Below, in pieces: positions 5,806-8,801 of a stretch of DNA of 8,801 bases (the first letter of the stretch is position 1; each line of letters begins with the position of its first letter). This stretch comes from Candidatus Iainarchaeum andersonii SCGC AAA011-E11 (lineage in GTDB: Archaea; Iainarchaeota; Iainarchaeia; Iainarchaeales; Iainarchaeaceae). The DNA is taken from contig AQRS01000005.1 of assembly GCA_000402355.1 (NCBI GenBank), forward strand, positions 1-8,801, in the 5' to 3' direction. Under the pieces are notes generated by a model. It did no database searches and had not been told where the DNA came from. It worked only from the letters and a program-made list of their open reading frames with translations. A program made the translations under genes and the position numbers.

Positions 5806-6765
5806 TCACGTTTTAACGTCATTTATTAATTTGTCGTCGAATTTTTTTCTTGTTTCCCCGCCATAAATAGAGTAATATTTGAACACCTCATCTGGCGCTC
5901 CGTGCACAGAAATATAGTTGGCTCCTGCTTGGAACGCTTCTTTGACCCTGTCCTTCAGTGACGAGGATGCGAGTATTAAAGGGGTTTCTGTGATCAGCCT
6001 TGAGAGGGCTATGCAATTCAGCGTCAAATCAATATCACCCATTTTTTCGTTTTCATAAACGCTTCCTTTGGTTGGACAAAACACTGAAGATTCTATTTGG
6101 TATAATTTGAGCTTTTTCATCAAAAGCAGGTCGTTTGCTATGTCTTGGATTGTTTGGTTTGGCAGGCCGACAATGTTTCCTGAGCCGATCCTAAAACCCA
6201 TTTTCTTTAATTTGTGGATGTGGAAAAGTCTCTCGTTCAGTGTGGCTTCAGGCCTTATTATGTGAAATTGTTCTGTGTTGGATGTCTCGAATTTCAGGAG
6301 TTGGTTCGTAGCCCCGGCCTCAAGCATTCTTTCATATTCAAATGTTTTCCTGTGCCCCATTCCTATTGTGATGTCATTGCAGTATTTTTTTGCATGCCCG
6401 ATCACCGCACAAATTTCTTCAATGCTGTATGCGTGGCTTTCTCCAGAAGAAAGCTGTATGAGATCCGTTTTATCTCCGTAGCTTTCGTCGATTATTTTTT
6501 TGATTTGCTCCACGCTCAGCTTGTACCTGGGCAGGGCTTTGTTGGTTCTGGTTATTCCGCAAAAGAGGCACGTGTTTTTGCAGATGTTGGATGCCTCTAT
6601 GCAAAGCCTCACAAAAACCTTTTTCCCGAACCGTTCCTCAGTTTTACGTCTGGCCAAATCAAAAAGTTTTTCCTGTTCCCCGCCTTTCGCCCTGAGCAGC
6701 TTGATTAGCTCTGTTTGATTGACTGGTTGTTTCTTCTCCAGCTTTGCCAATAATTTTTCGTTCAT
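5806..6765 (-). CDS. HydE/BioB-like radical SAM enzyme
   Basis: A 319-residue radical S-adenosylmethionine enzyme. The iron-sulfur motif CX3CX2C is C62, C66, C69 in SNICKNTCLFCGI, followed by TRTNKALPRYKLS, close to the HydE form. Further family blocks are LSSGESHAY, GMGHRKTFEYERMLEAGA, a FETSN segment and GSGNIVGLPNQT, the last typical of HydE/BioB/PylB barrels. HydE helps build the [FeFe]-hydrogenase cofactor and BioB inserts sulfur into dethiobiotin; no partner genes of either pathway are visible, so the substrate is open. The frame extends to 6840, but the ATG at 6763-6765 overlaps the stop of the YjbQ gene (ATGA), and a longer start would run well into that gene. Third gene of the aldolase operon. 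Confidence 0.8.
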   Translation of the reverse strand: MNEKLLAKLEKKQPVNQTELIKLLRAKGGEQEKLFDLARRKTEERFGKKVFVRLCIEASNICKNTCLFCGITRTNKALPRYKLSVEQIKKIIDESYGDKTDLIQLSSGESHAYSIEEICAVIGHAKKYCNDITIGMGHRKTFEYERMLEAGATNQLLKFETSNTEQFHIIRPEATLNERLFHIHKLKKMGFRIGSGNIVGLPNQTIQDIANDLLLMKKLKLYQIESSVFCPTKGSVYENEKMGDIDLTLNCIALSRLITETPLILASSSLKDRVKEAFQAGANYISVHGAPDEVFKYYSIYGGETRKKFDDKLINDVKT

Positions 6766-7187
6766 TTGTTTCCCATTGCCTGCACGAACACTTTCCTGTC
6801 TCTGCCACCATCCAACTCTATGAGAAAGAGGGTGTTCCATGTTCCGTAAACCAGTTTTCCCTTGTTTATTATCATGGTTTCTGATTGGTTCAGGAGAGTT
6901 GCGAGCAGGTGTGAAGGCGTGTTAGGTTTCTTGTCTGGCGCTGTCTTATCATGCTTGTAGCCTGCCCCTAACGGCGCGAGTTTGTCAAAGAAGACAGGGT
7001 AGTCTTTCATTATTCCTTCTTCCTTCTCCGTGATTTTTATGCACGCAGTAGCATGCGGGGAATAGATGACAACGATTCCGTTTTGTATTCCACTTTCCGC
7101 TACCTTTTCCTGAACCTTGCTTGTTATGTCAATGAATTCTGTTCTTTGTGATGTTTTTATTCCAAGTTCATACATTTTTATTTCCAT
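6762..7187 (-). CDS. yjbQ: YjbQ/UPF0047 family protein
   Basis: A 141-residue protein of the YjbQ/UPF0047 family, whose usual length is about 130-140. The family residues are all present: PHATACIKITE (44-54), GYKHD (76-80), N89, SHLLA (92-96), GTWN (115-118), then E124, D126 and R129 in the closing strand. The histidines H45, H79 and H93 probably form the metal or active site. Some members have weak thiamine-phosphate synthase activity; the true role is not settled. The start ATG at 7185-7187 follows AGGAGG (7196-7201) by eight bases. It is 30 bp after the aldolase gene and overlaps the radical SAM gene by ATGA, so it belongs to the same operon. It is cytosolic by sequence. Confidence 0.9.
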   Translation of the reverse strand: MEIKMYELGIKTSQRTEFIDITSKVQEKVAESGIQNGIVVIYSPHATACIKITEKEEGIMKDYPVFFDKLAPLGAGYKHDKTAPDKKPNTPSHLLATLLNQSETMIINKGKLVYGTWNTLFLIELDGGRDRKVFVQAMGNK

Positions 7188-7217
7188 TTTGTTTTCCTCC
7201 TTTGTTTGAAGTATTGG

Positions 7218-8132
7218 TCATGTGTACTTCAGCATCATTTCCTTCACCTTGCGGGTCATTTCTAGGGCTTCCTTGTATGGACGCTGCCACATATTCCTGC
7301 CGTAGACTATGCCTGTTACTCCTGCCTTGAGACAGAACTCGGTTCTTTCAACCAAATCCGTATCGCTTACTTTTCCGCCTCCACTGACAATCACATAACA
7401 CTTTCCGGCTGACCCCACTACAATTCTCATTCTTTCTTCATCAGAAGCATTTTCCAGTTCGAGGTAGGGTTTGGTTTCTTCCTTTTTCTCCAAAAACGCC
7501 TTGTATTTTTCGAGCTTATCTCCTGAAAGTTTTTTCGAAATGTTGAGCTTGATTATGTCTGCCCCAATTTCCATCGCAACTCTCGCAGCATAGTCAACGG
7601 AGTAGAGTGAATCCCTATCTCCCTTTTCCTGCACTGCCTTTCCTCTCGGATAACTCCAAACAACCAATGGCAGGCCGTGTTCGACACATTCTTTTCTCAC
7701 TTGGCAGAGCTGTGCCAAATCCTTGTCTTGTGCAGGAGAACCAACGTACAATGTATAGCCTACTGCAGTTGCCCCGATTCTCGCCGCATCCTCAACAGTT
7801 GAAGTTAAGGGTGAGAATGCTTCGTCATCGTTTGGTATTGCTGTTTTCCCATTCACTTTCAGAATCAAGGGGATTTTGTCTTTTTGTTCCGCCCAGTATT
7901 TTTCGGCAATTCCGATGTGGCAGGCTAGTGCGGAGTATCCTCCTTCAATAGCCAGCTTCAATTGAAACTCCGGGTTTTTCGCTTCAGGGTTTGCGAAGAA
8001 GTCCATTGGCCCGTGCTCGAGACCCTGGTCAATCGGGAGAATTAATAATTTTCCTTTGCCCATGCCGTGCTTGTAAAGCATTTTGTCAAGATTTTTTTTC
8101 TTGATGTTTTCACTGTTTTTTGCATTTTTCAC
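7218..8132 (-). CDS. fbaB: Class I (DhnA-type) fructose-bisphosphate aldolase
   Basis: Cleaves fructose 1,6-bisphosphate to two triose phosphates, or the reverse in gluconeogenesis, through a lysine Schiff base in a TIM barrel. Counting from the GTG start: LPIDQGLEHGP with D35 near the first strand, VVWSYPRG with W159 and Y161, IIKLN with the Schiff-base lysine K195, and phosphate-binding loops VSGGG (249-253) and YGRN (277-280). At about 304 residues it fits archaeal aldolases and is longer than the related ADH synthase of aromatic synthesis, the main alternative. GTG at 8130-8132 lies seven bases after GGAGGG (8140-8145); the ATG at 8136-8138 is only one base from it and less likely. The frame continues to 8234, but that part overlaps the promoter. 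First gene of a three-gene operon. Confidence 0.88.
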   Translation of the reverse strand: MKNAKNSENIKKKNLDKMLYKHGMGKGKLLILPIDQGLEHGPMDFFANPEAKNPEFQLKLAIEGGYSALACHIGIAEKYWAEQKDKIPLILKVNGKTAIPNDDEAFSPLTSTVEDAARIGATAVGYTLYVGSPAQDKDLAQLCQVRKECVEHGLPLVVWSYPRGKAVQEKGDRDSLYSVDYAARVAMEIGADIIKLNISKKLSGDKLEKYKAFLEKKEETKPYLELENASDEERMRIVVGSAGKCYVIVSGGGKVSDTDLVERTEFCLKAGVTGIVYGRNMWQRPYKEALEMTRKVKEMMLKYT

Positions 8133-8192
8133 GTTCATACCCTCCACTGTCCAAATTACTCGAAAGCGAGTTTTAAACAGTGTTAATATAAA

Positions 8193-8249
8193 GCATTTTT
8201 GACGATTTATATACGTGCGGTTGACTCTACTCAACCGGCAAGTTGAGTT
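8193..8249 (-). promoter_or_regulatory. Promoter and operator of the aldolase operon (shared module, copy A)
   Basis: The minus strand carries TATA box TATATAAA (8206-8213), about 70 bases before the aldolase start, so the leader is about 45-50 bases. Upstream are half-sites TCAACCGCA, CGGTTGA and CTCAACT, giving inverted repeats of TCAAC/GTTGA spaced by six bases. It lies between the regulator gene, whose stop it touches, and the aldolase gene. It is nearly identical to the block at 5716-5771. Confidence 0.78.
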
Positions 8250-8598
8250 ATGGCAGGCTTTTTAGGTTTACCTCGTTTTTCTCGTAATCTTCCGCTACCT
8301 TGTTTCCAAACGAAGTTATTTGTTTTAGCCATTCGGGGTTGAGTTTGTAGTATCTTTCTTTTCTTGTGAGGATGTCTTCGGAGTGCAGTTTTTTGATGGC
8401 TTTGTGTACTGCCTGGAAGGAAACTGGCTTGTCTGCCGTTCTGATGACCCTATTGTAGATTCCTTTTGGCGAGAGGGGCCATTCTTCTATGAGCATTACT
8501 ACGACCATTTCGGCAACGGTTTTGTCCTTCTGGTTTAAAGTAGGCAATTTTATTGTAACATCCATGCTTGCTGTCTCCACCAACAACATTTTTTTCAC
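8248..8598 (-). CDS. Winged-helix DNA-binding regulator
   Basis: A protein of up to 116 residues with one winged helix-turn-helix domain. Residues about 28-40 form the first helix (VAEMVVVMLIEEW), LSPKGIYNRVI (42-52) and PVSFQAVHKAIKKLHSEDIL (58-77) are the DNA-reading helices, and TRKERYYKL (78-86) is the wing; a short helical tail may dimerise. No sensor or metal-binding domain is seen, so the signal is unknown. Two starts are possible: GTG at 8596-8598 after AAGGA, or ATG at 8563-8565 (residue 12) after GGTGGAG; the second begins right at the conserved part. The gene lies directly before the shared promoter of the aldolase operon and has a partial copy of its operator upstream, so it is the obvious candidate to bind it. 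Confidence 0.75.
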   Translation of the reverse strand: MKKMLLVETASMDVTIKLPTLNQKDKTVAEMVVVMLIEEWPLSPKGIYNRVIRTADKPVSFQAVHKAIKKLHSEDILTRKERYYKLNPEWLKQITSFGNKVAEDYEKNEVNLKSLP

Positions 8599-8627
8599 GC
8601 CTTAAATTCCTTCGTACACCCAACGCT

Positions 8628-8649
8628 CAACCAACCAGTTTAATGAATT
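8628..8649 (-). promoter_or_regulatory. Partial third copy of the shared operator
   Basis: This 22-bp stretch matches the outer half of copy B (5750-5771) at 17 of 22 positions, including an unbroken CAACCAGTT. It lies 30-50 bases before the regulator start. The TATA half of the module is not conserved here. It may allow the regulator to control its own gene. Confidence 0.4.
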
Positions 8650-8731
8650 GGAGGGGGCAGCGCAACCGAGATGGCCCTCAGTGAAGAAAAGCCTACCCAG
8701 TTCTCTAACCCCTTACCACACTATGTTTTCG

Positions 8732-8746
8732 GAGATTTTTAATCTC
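8732..8746. repeat. Small perfect hairpin
   Basis: GAGATT and AATCTC form a 6-bp stem around TTT. It lies in the gene-free right edge (8599-8801), where no reading frame, tRNA or rRNA is apparent. It may be part of an IS end or an old terminator. Confidence 0.35.
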
Positions 8747-8780
8747 GCCCCCAAAATTCAGGAAAATATCTTGTGAATTA

Positions 8781-8800
8781 CCCACCCCTAAAGGGGTGGG
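8781..8800. repeat. Perfect TAAA-loop hairpin, likely IS200/IS605 end
   Basis: CCCACCCC and GGGGTGGG form an 8-bp perfect stem around TAAA. Hairpins of this sequence type are common ends of IS200/IS605 elements. As at the left IS, a TTCAGGAAAA sequence lies a little over 20 bases before it (8757-8766; compare 434-443). No run of T follows within the window, so it is not a clear terminator. The rest of any element is to the right. Confidence 0.5.
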
Positions 8801-8801
8801 C

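Noticed and set aside
8599..8801. tRNA or small RNA gene in the right-edge gap
   Set aside because: No T-loop GGTTCRA, no cloverleaf and no C/D box pair were found on either strand.
1..8801. CRISPR array
   Set aside because: No short direct repeats with regular spacers are present; the only repeated blocks are two promoter copies about 2.5 kb apart.

Overview
The window looks like an accessory stretch of an archaeal chromosome, most plausibly from a DPANN-type lineage. Support for archaea: TATA-box promoters (TATATAAA, TATATTAA) lie upstream of two operons, the fructose-bisphosphate aldolase is of the archaeal DhnA type, and a small winged-helix regulator sits next to them. Shine-Dalgarno motifs and stop/start overlaps are also used throughout. 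The exact taxon cannot be read from the sequence. All host genes lie on the minus strand; only the IS66-like transposase is on the plus strand.

Right part (about 5800-8800), housekeeping: a winged-helix regulator gene (8248-8598), then an operon of a class I DhnA-type aldolase, a YjbQ/UPF0047 protein and a HydE/BioB-like radical SAM enzyme. The last two overlap by ATGA. The right edge ends in a perfect hairpin with a TAAA loop that resembles an IS200/IS605 end.

Middle and left part (about 470-5700), accessory operon: a large secreted protein (about 674 residues) with a gingipain-like motif, a calcium-binding loop and a C-terminal tail resembling polymorphic-toxin tips. It is followed with almost no spacing by a small TPR-like cytosolic protein and a signal-peptide protein. 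An IS66-like element then interrupts the operon. Beyond it lie a 48-codon tail of a toxin-like gene, an Imm52-like putative immunity protein and a signal-peptide gene cut off by an IS200-type element. I read this as a decayed archaeal polymorphic toxin/immunity locus; the gene order and secretion signals are visible, while the toxin and immunity assignments are inference.

The two operons are linked by a nearly identical 56-57 bp promoter module (TATA box plus TCAAC/GTTGA inverted half-sites) at 5716-5771 and 8193-8249. A partial third copy lies upstream of the regulator gene. This suggests one factor, possibly the neighbouring regulator, controls both the aldolase operon and the toxin-like operon.

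Left edge: a nearly complete IS200/IS605 tnpA (cut by the window) with a Shine-Dalgarno sequence inside a hairpin and three regularly spaced perfect hairpins inside its coding sequence.
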